Below the pieces are notes generated by a model that was given only the letters and a program-made list of their open reading frames with translations, was not told the DNA's origin and searched no databases. From assembly GCA_026545765.1 (NCBI GenBank), contig CM048840.1:24432765-24496764 (forward strand): a stretch of DNA of 64,000 nucleotides. Direction: 5' to 3'. This document shows, piece after piece, positions 47,745 through 60,367 of the stretch (its first letter is position 1; each line of letters begins with the position of its first letter). This stretch comes from Plantago major (taxonomy: Eukaryota > Streptophyta > Magnoliopsida > Lamiales > Plantaginaceae). The position numbers and the translations under genes were made by a program.

Positions 47745-50276
47745 GATACTGTCAACATTGTTTGATTCGGATCGTAACTCATACAAGAATATGTATGTAA
47801 TCATTTTAAATGTGTCATATCATGTGTGAGATTTAGAGTGTGAGTCTTAATGTATATATTTACCATATAATGTATATATTCATGCATGAACTGTTCATGG
47901 GATCACAATCAAATTTAAGAAAGAATTGGATAGGATTGGAACCCTTCATTTTCATGGAATTTCAAGTGTTAGAGTGGTTTGCACGTTTTATTAATAGACC
48001 CAATAACTATAAAATTAATTGTTAAATGATGTACATGTAGATAGCTACCAACTCCATTGGTACCACGAACTTAAGTTGCATTACTTCGATCATCAATGTT
48101 CAATGACTTGACTTTGGTTTATAACTCATACTCCCTTCGTCCCGGAAAACTTCATTTATTAGGGTTGTGACGGTTAAAAATAATAAATGTATGAAGTCTT
48201 TTTTGTTTATCATTGACTTTCAGTTTACCTTCTGCCCCCAAATTGGATGATTAGGTTGGTTGGGAAAAATAATGGATCTCTAATTTATTATACCTTCTTA
48301 TATATAGAAGAACATGTTCTTTTTTTGGAATTCATTTATTAGTAATTATGTAACACTCATAACACATCGGTTAAGAGTGAGTGAGATAATGTATATCGAC
48401 AGTCCACCACATTTATCTAGTATAAAGCAATTTAATTGATTCCAAAATGAAATTTGTACGAGCTCTAATAAAAAAGCCAACAACCGAGACTATGCAGTAT
48501 AGATTTTTCTTAGGACCAATGAGTTGTTAAATAGGCATGCATAGTAACTGATTACAGAATTACCTTTAGTTTACTAATGCAGTAGAAGAAAAAAGAAGGG
48601 GAGAAAAGGAACAAGGATCGAACCAATGACCAAACATGTTCGGCTGTTGAATTTACTTGTTTCATGACAAAAAAGAAGAAATGAAAGAAAGAAAAATAAA
48701 GAAAAAGATGTTTAAGGAGAAAAGGCAAAAGGAAAACAAATGTTTCCTTAAGAAAGACAAAACCCCCTTAATTTAATCCTACCTTTTTTAAAGAAGATTT
48801 AAGCTTAATCTTCTAAGTTAAACTTGTTCAGTCCAGTCTAATGTCTATCCTCCTCTACCTTTTCTCCAACGATCAATTATATCATCTCAATACATTTTCC
48901 AATGTTTCTATGTGGATGTCACTTTGGTGGAAGACTAATACAAGAAAGTTTGACCATACACCTCTAATGACTCAAATTTTCAATGTAATATAGTGGGCTC
49001 CAGTGCTCCGCACGGGATCGAACAAAGCAGGCCACAAGTGACAAGACAATGTTGGAGCAAGTACTTATTAGTGACATAGGCGGAGTCTGAAATCCACTAG
49101 GCTTGAATATAAGGTCAAAATTTCCAAAAGTTGGGTCCAGGGTCAAAATGTCGAAAACTACATCCTTCTTAATACCGTTTAAGATAGACGCGTGTTCAAA
49201 TTTTCATACAGATACGCGCCCTTGGTTTGTGTGTTTCAGTCTTGAGTTGTACAAAAGATGGATACAGTAGTGGAAGGATAATTACAAGAAGTGGAAGTAT
49301 TTTATGAGAAGATGAAGATGATGATTTGGATGAAAGGAGCAAGCTAGGCAGCATGATTATGTCACATAATTACTTCTGTATAAGCATGCAGCCTGTGCCT
49401 GTCTCTCATTGCCTCTTACACAAGCTTCATTATCACATTTTAAGAGTTCAATTTCACCAATCATAATGCTGCATGCGCGTTCTATGCTAGCTGATCCTCA
49501 TCATTTAGAAGATTAGCATATAAATATTCCTTAAAAATATATTATTGATGATGATTGTGTGGATCCTCCACATCCTACAGGTGTAGTAGTAACTTGCCAC
49601 TCCCAGAGATTCATTGAATTCATGAATTGCATACATATTTCGTTTTTGTCCGTTCCGTTGAATTGTATACTTCCTTATTTCATTGGACAATATGCGTACC
49701 ACTAAACTAATTGACGCATACATCCGACTAACTGGGATGGATGGAGTATATGTTTATAGCTAATGTTCAAGAGTTGAATGGAGTAGCTGAATACTAAACC
49801 AAAGTGTTAGTTGAGTTGAGGATTGTTTGTGCATTCACAACATTCTCAAACAAAGTAAAAATGAAATAATAATATACCTTCAACAGATTGGGAAACAAAG
49901 GGTAATGCTCCGATATTAATATGCAACGGGCAAATTTCCAGTTATGAATTACGATCGGATAGCCCAAAAGTGTAACATTGACGTAATAGGTAACTAGCAA
50001 AGAGCAAAGTTGAGCTCCAATTCTCAGGCCCAGGCAGTTTATCTTGAAAGAATAAATTACGACAATCGACAACTCTTAGGATTGCTAAAAACATCCCATA
50101 CAGCTACAGCAGCAATTATCTCAAGGAACAGGTACATGAACCAGCTACTTAAAGCTGGTGCATACGAAAAAATGTCTTGGACTGGTCGTTCAACTCGGGC
50201 CGATCCCACATTTATTTGATGTTCAAATCGGTGATTTTGTTTCTACGCATAACAAAAAGGAGGACTACGCTCCAAA
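47745..50276. other. Intergenic, no gene seen
   Basis: AT-rich DNA between the gypsy element and the gamma-CA gene. It has a one-sided Stowaway-like end at about 48131, a purine-rich tract (about 48590-48740) and no conserved coding region. The right end should contain the gamma-CA 3' UTR. Confidence 0.45.
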
Positions 50277-53200
50277 TTAAGCAGCCTTGGTAGCTTCAAG
50301 GTCACTGTAAAATGACTCATAATCTTCACCCCCCTTGCCGGATTTCTTGCGAAGAACCTTTTCAAACTCGACGCTGTCCAGATCCTTGGCATTTTCAGCA
50401 GCATGAGCTTCAGCCAAGTTTGAATAATTGGTAGCTGACTGTGCAAAGAAGGCGATTTCTTCGTCTGTGAGCTTCCTCAGGAATTTAGCTGGATTTCCTC
50501 CCCAGACCTGGAATCAAGAAGCCAAATATGAAGCAACAACAACACTATATGGCCATGTCAGTTGGCTAAAATCAGCCAAAAACCAAGCAAAGACTTTGAA
50601 ACAATCAATCCACGAGCACACGAGTTTTCCAGTTATCATCATGCAAGTCAAAGTTCACATTTCACCTGCAAATTCCATATTTAGCCAACACGAAGAAAAA
50701 AACCAGGGAGGTGTTTTGCACAGTTAAAAGCACATTCAACAGCTTTAAAAGCACCTAAGAGGTGCTCCTGGCTTCTGCTTGGCATCTACTTCCTCCGTCC
50801 CGTCCGAAGTTTTCCACTTTGACTTTTTACAGTCAAACTTTTCCAACTTTGACTACGAATTAATCTTAAACCGCAAATGTAAAATATTCAATTAAATTAT
50901 ATAATGAAAATTTAGTCCCTAAAGTTTCATTATATAAAAAAATTGAACATTTTACAGTTGCGGTTTAAGATTAATTCGTAGTCAAAGTTGAAAAAGTTTG
51001 ACTGCAAAAAGTCAAAGTGGGAAACATCGGACGGGACGGAGGAAGTAGTACGCATAAAATTTCAAGCAGGAGCCAGAAGACATTTGCAAGCACTGCAAAA
51101 AAGTTTAGAAGCCAGTAAAGAATAAGAGAAGTTTCAAAAAGCTCCTGCAAACACCCCCCATGTATGGAACAATTCAACAGCCTTTCATCCTAAAAGAGAG
51201 CCGCCTATAACAGAACGATCAGTTTCAAGCAAAACACATGTCCAATTTTCACCTCGCCAGAGGGTATCCTTGTATTCTGTCTCACGAGTGCTCCAGCAGC
51301 AACCATAGCGTTTTTTTCCAGAACCACCCCGTCAAGCAATGTTGCACCCATACCAACAAATGTTTCATCCTCTACAGTGCATCCTTGCAAGACAGCACTA
51401 TGACCTGTTCATTTGAATGCACAAGTTAAAGCTCTCAACACACAAATTCCAAGTGAGAAGCTTTCATGCAAAAAGGGTTTGAATACAAACCTACTGTAAC
51501 ATTGTTGCCAATAATGGTAGGCAAGGCTTTTCCAGATAGGTTTGATTTAGCAACATGAACAAGAGAATTGTCTTGGATGTTGGTTCCAGTTCCGATATTG
51601 ATACTGTTCACGTCACCTGCATGAAGTTTATATATATTTAAGAAATAAATGCACTGAAAACCGTGCCCAGATGCAACAATCGAAAGAAGCCTCGAGTAAA
51701 CACCACAAATAGATGGAATCAGCTAAACATGTGAAGTGATGGATAATTAGTGAGAGGTAAATCTAAGCCATGACTGCTGGTAAATAAAATATTAGTGTAT
51801 GTAGAGAGAAGTAATAATTTGTATCCCGACCCGGCTAAAGATAAAGGTTTATGAAACATATGCACTCTTAGATTATTAGTCAAAATTTCATGTTCAAGAC
51901 TAATTGTACATTCTCAACAGTGCACTGCACACTATGATCACACTAGCCCATACCTGAATCCATATATCAGTATAATTGTTGATTAGCACGTTGTATGATT
52001 ATGTATATGGGAAAGATAGTCCTTGTTGAATTTCTCACTGTATACGGTTGTGTGCGCTTTTCCAGATATAATATCATTCACTTAATTTCAGGGATGTCTT
52101 GAAATTAAACATTACATATTACTCATGAACATTCTTATATGCCACTCTATGAACCTCGAAATGTTCGAACTAAATTTCCCCAATGAGGCAATGACAATAT
52201 ATATACATACATCTTGGGAAATTTTCAGATGTAATCCTGTAATGTGGCCTGAGTCCACATATGGTCTTTTAATGTGCCAGTGTTCAGATATAGTCGTTTA
52301 ATGTGTCAAATATTTCTCTCTAGGTCCTTTATCGCAACTTGGGCACCACATGACCATACACCACTACAACGCATGTTTCGAAATGCAATTCATTGAAAGG
52401 AAAGAAAGAAAAAAAAAAAAGAATGACCAACTTCATGTTGTCTGAAATTAATTTTGCATCACAATTCGTGCTCAAAGATGAGATTAAACCTTCATCATTT
52501 TCATATTACTTTTCAATAAAATGCATTTTAAAACTCGGTTCACCATGATGGTAGGTCATATAACATTCAAGTTGCACAAATGTCTGAAAGTGGAATTTTT
52601 GCCACATTAGAGGACTATATCTGACAACCGACACATTAAAGGAACATATCTGGACTTAGTCCACATTACAGGACCATATGTGAAAATTTCCCATTAGATC
52701 TCTGAATTTTCTGAAAGGATTTACATTGTCAGCACCAGAAGCTTAACAATGAAAGAATTATTATGCAATCTAGATCTGGGTTGTGATCACCATGATACAG
52801 TGTAAAGCCAGTGCAAGTATCTTTGCTGCAATTGGCATTTAAACGTTAACTTATGTGGATAAAAGAGGCTGTTAGGAATGGACTAACTTATTTCAACCGG
52901 TAACATCATCATTCATGTAACTAAGCCATGTCGTTAATAGTAATAATAACGATGAACATGCGAAGCAATGAACAAAATGTCGAGACTACAGAAGAAACTA
53001 AATCTGAGTCATCTACTAGGGGTGAAGGAATTAGCCAATGTGCTATGATTATCAGCTTGCTGAAAGAGAGTTGTAATTAACCAAGGCTGAATCTGATAGA
53101 GAAACTAAATTGCATGAGATAAGGCATGTAGGGTCATTAATTCCGACTTTCCGTGTTTGATGAATTACAGAACTTGTGATATTCATCCATGTACGTATGT

Positions 53201-55151
53201 AAGAAGATTATGTGCTCATGTTTCTCTTTTAGCTTTTTACAATGTGTTATAATTGTCTCCTAAACTTTAATCCTTTTGTATTAACTATTTTTTTATAATA
53301 GGTCTATATGAATTTTTAGCGACTTGGCTTTCACCACTTATTTACAGGTCCATTTGCAATGGATTTGAACCTATCACGCATTAACTTCAATCCATTATAT
53401 GCAGTAATCTAAAATACACCAAAGCAATCAAGAGCAAGCAGATAGCACGGAACACATACAAACGTTAGAGAGATCAAATGATAGAGGTAATTTGTTTTCA
53501 ACTGGAAGCAATGAAAAAGGAGCAATACTCAATTTCTTAAATCACATACCTCTGAGAATACAGCCATACCAAATGGAGGAAGAACTCCCAACATGAACAT
53601 CCCCAACGATGGAAGCACTAGGAGCGACAAATGCATCCTTAGCAATGCTAGGAACTTTGTCATACGCATTCATGATTGTTCTATGCCTTGACACTGGTGG
53701 AAACAATTAATATATCAATTAGCAGAGATAATTACACTATGAATAAAGCAGTCCTGCTGTGTTTTTTAGTCAAAATTCGTAAAAAAAGTTAACCTAGGAA
53801 GTTATTATTGGGACGGAGAAAGTATCAAACTACTAGAAGAATAAAAGAAGAGAGGCTCATAGATTAGTGGAGTTCCAATCAACTTTTATTTCCTTGCTGA
53901 TAGCAGTATTCAGATAAAAGTAAAGGAAGGAAGGAAAATATTTCAGAGGACACTATTAACTGGATAATGCATGCTGGCTACTCTAAGTAAATCATTGTTG
54001 TCTAACTTCAGGGTCCCGTAGAATTTGTTACCAATTTTCATATGGTTGTTCCTTATTCATTCATTTAAAATGGGAAGAAAGATTTATGTCGATTGACCTC
54101 CCCAATCTGGAACTTCGAAACAATAAAAATATGCAAGAACTCTTACAGAGCATGGCTACTATACTAGCAGTGTTACTCTGAACTGTAGCCGATAGAACTT
54201 TTAATTGAATGGAGATGTATAGAGACATGACATGAACTCCTATAGTTTCACTCCGAAAAAACCTATACTATGAGTCCCAGTAACAAGTAAACTTTCTGTT
54301 AAGTATTTCCAGAGTCTGGAAGTAGATCAACTATAGGTCAAAACTATGTGAAATTTCATCCAACTCTGCCATCTATTTGAAGCCATACATACATTACCGT
54401 AAGGGTAAGACATGACGTCTAATACTCCACACCACCTAGATGACTCTGATCCCAAATAGATCAAATGACTTAACACTTTCCTTTTCTTTTTTTGAGAAAC
54501 CGAATGAGTTCACTTACCCGAATTCAATAGCCTTACAAGACTCAAGGTGGACAAATACTAGTACTGCTTTACCTCTGACCTCGCAGTTTATCTTATCACA
54601 GCCCCAAATTAAATACAATTGTCTACAAACTTTAACAGACCATCATAAAGAAAAAAAGTAAGTCTCCAGGATCACCGGAATACGCCATTTCACATGTAGA
54701 CAGCATATTGTCATATCGACCCATTTTCAGTTGCTCCGTCCAAGAGGGCTCTTATCCCTTGGCAAATTTTACTTATCCCGTTGAAACTACTGATTTTCAG
54801 CTGTTTCATCATAACATTCAGAACCTTTTCTACCTAAGTTTAAGGAAATGCCTCCATAAATTACGAGTTCTTCTAATTAATAAAAAGCTGCTTGCTTTTC
54901 AATAATACTCAACAAATTGACCTCTGAACAAAAATCGGTGAAATTGGGGAATCGGCAATAGACATACATTTGCGATTAAAATCTAGTAAAAATGAAGAAA
55001 TCGGTGAAAGAAAGCATAAGTGGAGAAGAGAAGGAGAGTTACGCTGCTCTTTGAAGTAGTAGTTGCCCTGAATGCGTGAGCCGAGGCGATCAAGGGCTTG
55101 GCCGGTTTCGCGGATCCAGAATCCGACGTTGTACAGTGCTCTGGTCGCCAT
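50277..55151 (-). CDS. GAMMACA3: Gamma carbonic anhydrase, mitochondrial (gamma-CA3 type)
   Basis: Five exons splice in frame: 55043-55151, 53550-53693, 51491-51616, 51253-51404 and 50277-50507, giving 253 residues, the usual family length. The start MATRALYNVGFWIRETGQAL matches plant gamma-CA N-termini, and 'GFWIRETGQALDRLG' with the short '-KAA' end resembles gamma-CA3. The middle is a left-handed beta-helix of hexapeptide repeats ('SIWYGCILRGDVNSINIGTG', 'GTNIQDNSLVHVA', 'GCTVEDETFVGMGATLLDG'). The proteins form a trimer on the matrix side of mitochondrial complex I. The zinc-ligand positions are H105, H128 and, where the archaeal Cam enzyme has its third His, Gln133. This copy may therefore be structural rather than catalytic. 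Gamma-CA1/2 membership is the alternative. Intron 2 holds an inverted-repeat transposon, and intron 4 a Stowaway. Confidence 0.92.
50789..51045. mobile_element. Foldback Stowaway MITE in gamma-CA intron 4
   Basis: 257 bp, CTTCCTCCGTCCCGTCC at the left and GGACGGGACGGAGGAAG at the right, flanked by TA (50787-50788 and 51046-51047). The element is nearly palindromic along its whole length: TTTGACTACGAATTAATC pairs with GATTAATTCGTAGTCAAA, and so on. It shares its core with the MITE at 6158-6301. Confidence 0.93.
52216..52692. mobile_element. Non-autonomous transposon with long inverted ends in gamma-CA intron 2
   Basis: Left end GGGAAATTTTCAGATG...; the right end, reversed, reads GGGAAATTTTCACATATGG.... 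The ends stay related for 40 or more bases (CCTGTAATGTGG is shared). 477 bp, no coding frame. The long GGG-starting inverted ends suggest a Mutator-like MITE. A clear 8-9 bp target duplication was not found, so the superfamily is open. Confidence 0.7.
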
Positions 55152-56039
55152 CTGATTCTTCTTTTTGTCTGTTTGGTTGGATTGTTGTACACTTGGGGTT
55201 TTGGGTGTGGCAACTGAGAGAAGGAGATCAAGTGTGCCCGTCAACAATGGAGCTTTTGTATGGGGAAGAAATTAACTCACGATTATAGACTGATGAAAAG
55301 TGAAAACACTAAAAATGAGATTTACCAAATCGTGGTGAAGGAAAACCGAAAAGCGTCAAGACTCTTAAAAGCGTGGTGATGTGCTAAGAATAAATGAAAA
55401 AAGAAAGTGTCTCTAATCCCGAAAATTATTTTATATACCGGGTTAGGGAAAAATCCAATTTTTGTAACTTAAGTTCTGACAGTTTTGTCCAATTTTGATA
55501 CTCCGTTAGTCAAACTTAACAGAACTTTTAATTTTAACCGAATTAGTAAAAACTATCGTGAATTAGTCACTTTTATGTCAAGTTAGTGCGTGAACTACAC
55601 GCACTATTAATAATTTTTAATTAAAAAAAATTAATTCATTCTTTAATTTAACTCGGAAAAAATTGTTTATACTCTCTCCGTCCCAAATTCAATCTCCCGT
55701 ATTCCATTTTGGTCAGGACTAAACTTAACTTACTCTCCTTCTCAACTTACTTCCCGTTAAATGGAAAATATTTCACATATTGTATTCACGATTTCATATT
55801 TTATCCATATATCTGCTACTTTATTCACCATTCACTCTCTAACTTATACTTTATATACCATAAATTTTATTTTATTCACACTTATCTTAAAACTTGTATA
55901 CACAACTAGATTGATTTGAATCCTAAATGAATGGAATATTTAATTGAACAACTAATTTCCACAAGTATTTATTGTGAGCCACCACAAGTATTAGTATAAA
56001 TTACACATAGCTCTAATAATCTCCTTTTCCCCTCAAAAT
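55152..56039. other. Gamma-CA upstream region
   Basis: Should hold the gamma-CA leader and promoter (minus strand). A one-sided CTCTCTCCGTCCC motif at about 55671 looks like the end of a decayed Stowaway element. No coding region seen. Confidence 0.4.
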
Positions 56040-56315
56040 CTCAAATTCCCAGCTATTACAGATTTACTGGGGTGATTACAGTCGAGTAGTCTGGAGAAAC
56101 ACTCTCTTCATGATTTATCTGCTTTACCAACGATCTCTTCAGAAGCACATTCGCCGGAATTAGAATCGTGTCAAATGGCTGTGAGTTTTGTTACTACCTG
56201 TTTTTTTTTTTTTATTAATTGTACTAACGGTCTTTAAGGTGTTTTGTTCAGTGAAGTTTCACTTGAATCGACTAATGTACGCGTTTCCTTTTCATTTGGT
56301 GTTGAGTTTCGTAAT

Positions 56316-57069
56316 AAGGGCTGTGCAAAAAAACCACCCGCCCGACCCACTCGCGCAAACCGCCCGCCTTTCACCCGCACCCGCCAACTATTTTTTTTAT
56401 AAAATGTGTGGTGGGTTAATTTTTTTTCCACCCGCCATTAGTGGGTGGGTGGTGGGTTGGATGGGTTTAACCCGCGACCCACCCGTCATTTTTATGTATG
56501 TATGTAGGTAGGTAGGTATATGTTTGTGAATTTAAGTATAACGAGAACCATAGGCTAGAGAAGTTGCATCTTGCTTATGTTGTTGTTGAATATAGATATA
56601 GTTTAAGTGAGCCTACAACTCTTCTCTTTAAGCATTATTTCGTCTTTATTTTTGCACTCGCCATTCGTTATTCTCAGCTTATGTCATGTATTCAAGCAAA
56701 ATAACACAAGTTGGCAACTTCTCGGGTCAACATTTCATCCATTAATGCGTGAAAATCTTTAAAATTAAGTAAAGAAGAATAACTACTTCAAAAGAATCAC
56801 TACCCTCTTTGTTCAGAACATGCTCTTTGTTGCTTTTTTTTTTTTTTTTTTTTTTTTTTGCTTGCACATCTACTTCTGCACAAGTTGCAAATTTATACTA
56901 CATCTAATTTTATCTATATTCACCCGCCAATCCATACCGCCATTTTTTATCCGAACATGATTGGAAAAATATTCCACCCGCCTCGGTTTATAATTATAAT
57001 CACCCGCCATAGGTGGGTCGGTTTGATTTTTCGTAAAAACCCGCCCACACCCGCCCGCGCTCACCCCTG
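56316..57069. mobile_element. hAT-like relic with CACCCGCC-rich ends
   Basis: The left end AAGGGCTGTGCAAAAAAAC and the right end (reversed) CAGGGGTGAGCGCGGGCGGG resemble the CAGGGGTGTGCA ends of plant hAT MITEs. Next to both lie GC-rich CCCGCC/GGTGGG tracts, in sharp contrast with the AT-rich surroundings. The middle (about 56500-56870, with a 26-base T run) looks unrelated and may be a later insertion. No matching 8-bp duplication was found. Confidence 0.45.
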
Positions 57070-58057
57070 CGTTTTAGCATGTGATTGAAACTGTTTAGTA
57101 GATTTTCTGGATTAGTTTTCAAATGATGGAATGATGATTAAGCATGTGGGATTGGAACTCTAGTACCATTCATGGATTCAATTTTGTTTTTTAAAAGGCA
57201 TGGAAATTGGATTCTTGAATGTTTTGCAAACAAGAAAGTCAAAATTTCAACTGGTTTCATCTCAATGAGATACAACTGAGAATTCAGTCGCAGCTGGATT
57301 TTAATCCATGGCACCATCTTGGTTTGCTATGGAGTTAAAATTCTGAAAATTTGTGTGGCCAAATTGGGGTACTTATATAGTAATACAGTAGTATGTAGCC
57401 AAATTGGGGTTACTTATATAATACAGTAGTATGTAACTATGCAGGGGTCAAAAGTAAGTAACCTAAGGTATGCCACACTGTTGGATTGATGTGAAAACTG
57501 GATAATATTTGGAAGAAATGCAGGAAAAGCTGATCGGATGTTTTGAATAATCCTGGTGTTGTTGGCAGGCGTAGTTCTTTTTTATATTATTTGACTCTGT
57601 TGTTTTGCAAGTTATGGTAATACATAACTATGTAATCGTTGTAACAGTGGAGTTGATATAATATTCAGATATTGGTGTGTGCTTGTTGCATGATGTGTAT
57701 GCATGCCTGTGCAGTTATAGGGCAGTGACTTGTGAGATTAAACTAGTGTTGGGGGATATCAAGTCCTGGTGGGCATGGACCTTGAATCATCCAATTGAGG
57801 CTTGCATGATGTTTCAACAATAGTCCTTTTCTCAGCTTGTTTTTCATAATTCTGTATTGCAAATTCATGCCATATCATGTTGTTTCTGCTTTGCAGACTT
57901 TTCGTTTGCTTATCGAGAGTGTTCTGAACCATTAATATGCCCAGAGATGTCACCAGGATTAGAGGACAGGAAATTAGAAAGACAATACAGCTCCAACCTA
58001 CACAGGTATGTCTCCACTCTTTTGGATGACATTGGTGTCAATAACTAACTAAATTAC

Positions 58058-58112
58058 TATGTATGTATGTATGTACGTATGTATGTATGTATGCATGCAT
58101 GCATGCATGCAT
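58058..58112. repeat. TATG/CATG compound microsatellite
   Basis: A run of GTAT units with one ACGT interruption, passing into GCAT units, just downstream of the candidate exon 57897-58005. Confidence 0.85.
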
Positions 58113-59209
58113 GCTTTCTTTTGCACGTGTGATGGTCAAATGTCTCCTGATTTTGAACTCTCTCCCGCAAGCTAATGTATATACATTTCTTTGGGCACTG
58201 TTTTTATTTATTGTTTGTTGATGGTGGGTTTTTAAAGTACTATGAATAAATAATGATAAAGTTGTTTAGTGAGTATTAAAGCAGGAGGGAGAAATGATAA
58301 AGAATGGAAAAAACATGAGAGGTTGATAATGAAGTAAGAAGAGTGGTTAGTAAAGTTTACTTTTTTGCGTTTTTTGTATGGGTCATTAATTATCCGGATG
58401 TATATAAAAGGAATACAGGTATAGACTAGCAGAACGGATTGGGTATTAATATAGATGCATTCGGTTCTCTTTGATTTATAATTTTCTGCTAAGCATGCAT
58501 GACTCAAATGATGCTCTGTATGACACTCTGCAGTATCCAGCAACATTACTAGATGAGGCGCTGGATCGTAGTGAACTAGGATTTAATAACGGCTTAGTTT
58601 TTCTATCAACCTAATTCTGTTAAAAATACTATATTAACTAACTTATACTCAAAATATTTGACACTAGCTAGTGTAATATTATCCCAAACAAAACACTAGC
58701 TAGTGTAATATTATCCCAAACAACACCATAGTCTCTTAAACTAAGAACAGAAGAAGAAAAAAATTGTGGGCTTCCTATTAGCTTAGGTGCTATCCGGATA
58801 AGCAAGCTATCATAGACACCTCCAAGCAAAGATTATTTACTAAGTTCCGATTGTACATTGAATCATGTCGCACTTTTAGTAATAGACAAGGACAGATCCA
58901 ATATTTTGTTTTAATATGTTCTAGATACTTCATGTTTTATGAGTTAAATTTAATGTGACAATAGTTCAATAAAACACAGTTTCTCTATGGTTTCTTGATT
59001 CAACCAAAGAAGTTATCCTGACTCCATACTAGCTTTATACTGTTGGTCAAGTTTATGATTGTAGCATAACCTGTTTATTTTTCATTTAAACTCTTTTTTC
59101 TTTTAGCGCCATAAAATTAGATAAGAAAATAACTCATCCTCATCCCATACACATACAATTTTAGTAATAATATTCCAAGTTTTGTGGTAACCCATTGCCT
59201 ACACCAAGT
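58113..59209. other. Non-coding, no gene seen
   Basis: AT-rich sequence. It contains one exact-looking 32-bp tandem duplication (ACACTAGCTAGTGTAATATT...) at about 58662-58725, with a palindromic CTAGCTAG core. Nothing else recognised. Confidence 0.5.
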
Positions 59210-60367
59210 TGTTGGTCCCTTAGACAACAAGATTAAAGACTAGATTAAAGTTTAATTCGATTGCTGAGTGTGTGAGTTCAGTGATCAATTAATAACACAG
59301 TTAGACAGATAGATTGATGAAATTAAATTGTAAAAAGTAAATTACTCAGAGTTTATAGTGGTATCTAAAGGTGGCTTTCAACTAATCCACTTTGCTCTTA
59401 CCGAGGACTTGAATTCACTAAGACAAAAATGAGTTTTGTTACAAATCCTATATTTAGCTGAATCCCGTTCTACCAAAGTTCCCAACTTTGTATCGTTGAG
59501 TTGATTTTTAACTTCCCAAGTGAAGTACTTCCGGCTCCTTCCAAGGGGTTTTCCTTAATCTCCCAGATTAAGTAGTTACCCCCTCTTGACACCCATGTTG
59601 ATTTGTTTGTTTATAGGGATTTGTCAAAATCAAGTAACAATATTACAATTACTTAGTAGAAACTGGAAACAATTCAAGTACTTATATTTCAAAGTGTGAG
59701 TGTATTGTTCCAGAAATAATACTTGTTCTTGCTTAGAAGAATGAACGCTTAAAGTCGAAACTTTAGTTCTAGTTCAGCTTTTTCACAAGTAGCTTTGCAA
59801 AGCTTTAAGTCTTGGAGATGATATGATACTTAGAACTGTATTAAGCTTGAGAGTTTGATCGCAATTAAAGGCTTGCGCTTGATGATGGAATCGGTGTCTT
59901 TCTCAGCTAATAAATCATGTATTTATAGTGCCAAATAGTTCTTTTTAATTCAGTGGGATACAAATTCAAAATGGGAGCTAAATGTTACTCTTGTACTGAG
60001 TATAGTACACCGAGAGTTTTTTCTGTTTCTGAAAAGCAAGCTTGCTTTCTCAGAGAGTACCTTCATAGCATTTTATACGAGTACTATCTCTTTTCTCCTT
60101 TATCAACGGATACAATACTTAGTGATTTTCAAGCTAAGTGTTTTCTCCTTGTTAGTAAGCTTTGTTCTCAACCTACTCTGTTATTTAGATTTTCACATGG
60201 ACTAAGTGCTTTCTGAAGATTAGCTTTCTGGAGAACCTTCACCTTCTCAGCAAACTTGTGCAGTTTGACTAAGTGTTCAGTGCTTTGTAGTCCTCATGCT
60301 GATGTAGTTGCAACTTCTTTGTCATCTCAGAAAGGTTTCAAATAAAATTACATTCAGAGACCTAACA
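59210..60367 (-). repeat. Possible solo LTR (fossil)
   Basis: The block starts TGTTGGTCCC and ends GACCTAACA on the plus strand, so the ends are TG...CA with an imperfect inverted match. Read on the minus strand, a TATAAATACATG box lies near 59921-59932. No internal retroelement sequence or primer-binding site flanks it, hence 'solo'. The 5-bp flanks do not match, so the boundaries are tentative. Confidence 0.35.

Noticed and set aside
48131-48146. CTCCCTTCGTCCCGG, a Stowaway-like end
   Set aside because: No matching opposite end or TA pair within a plausible distance; a fragment at best. The same holds for 53810-53823 and 55671-55684.
49666-49752. TATACTTCC...GGATGGAGTATA, possible small MITE
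   Set aside because: The ends pair poorly and lack the CCGTCC core; could be chance.
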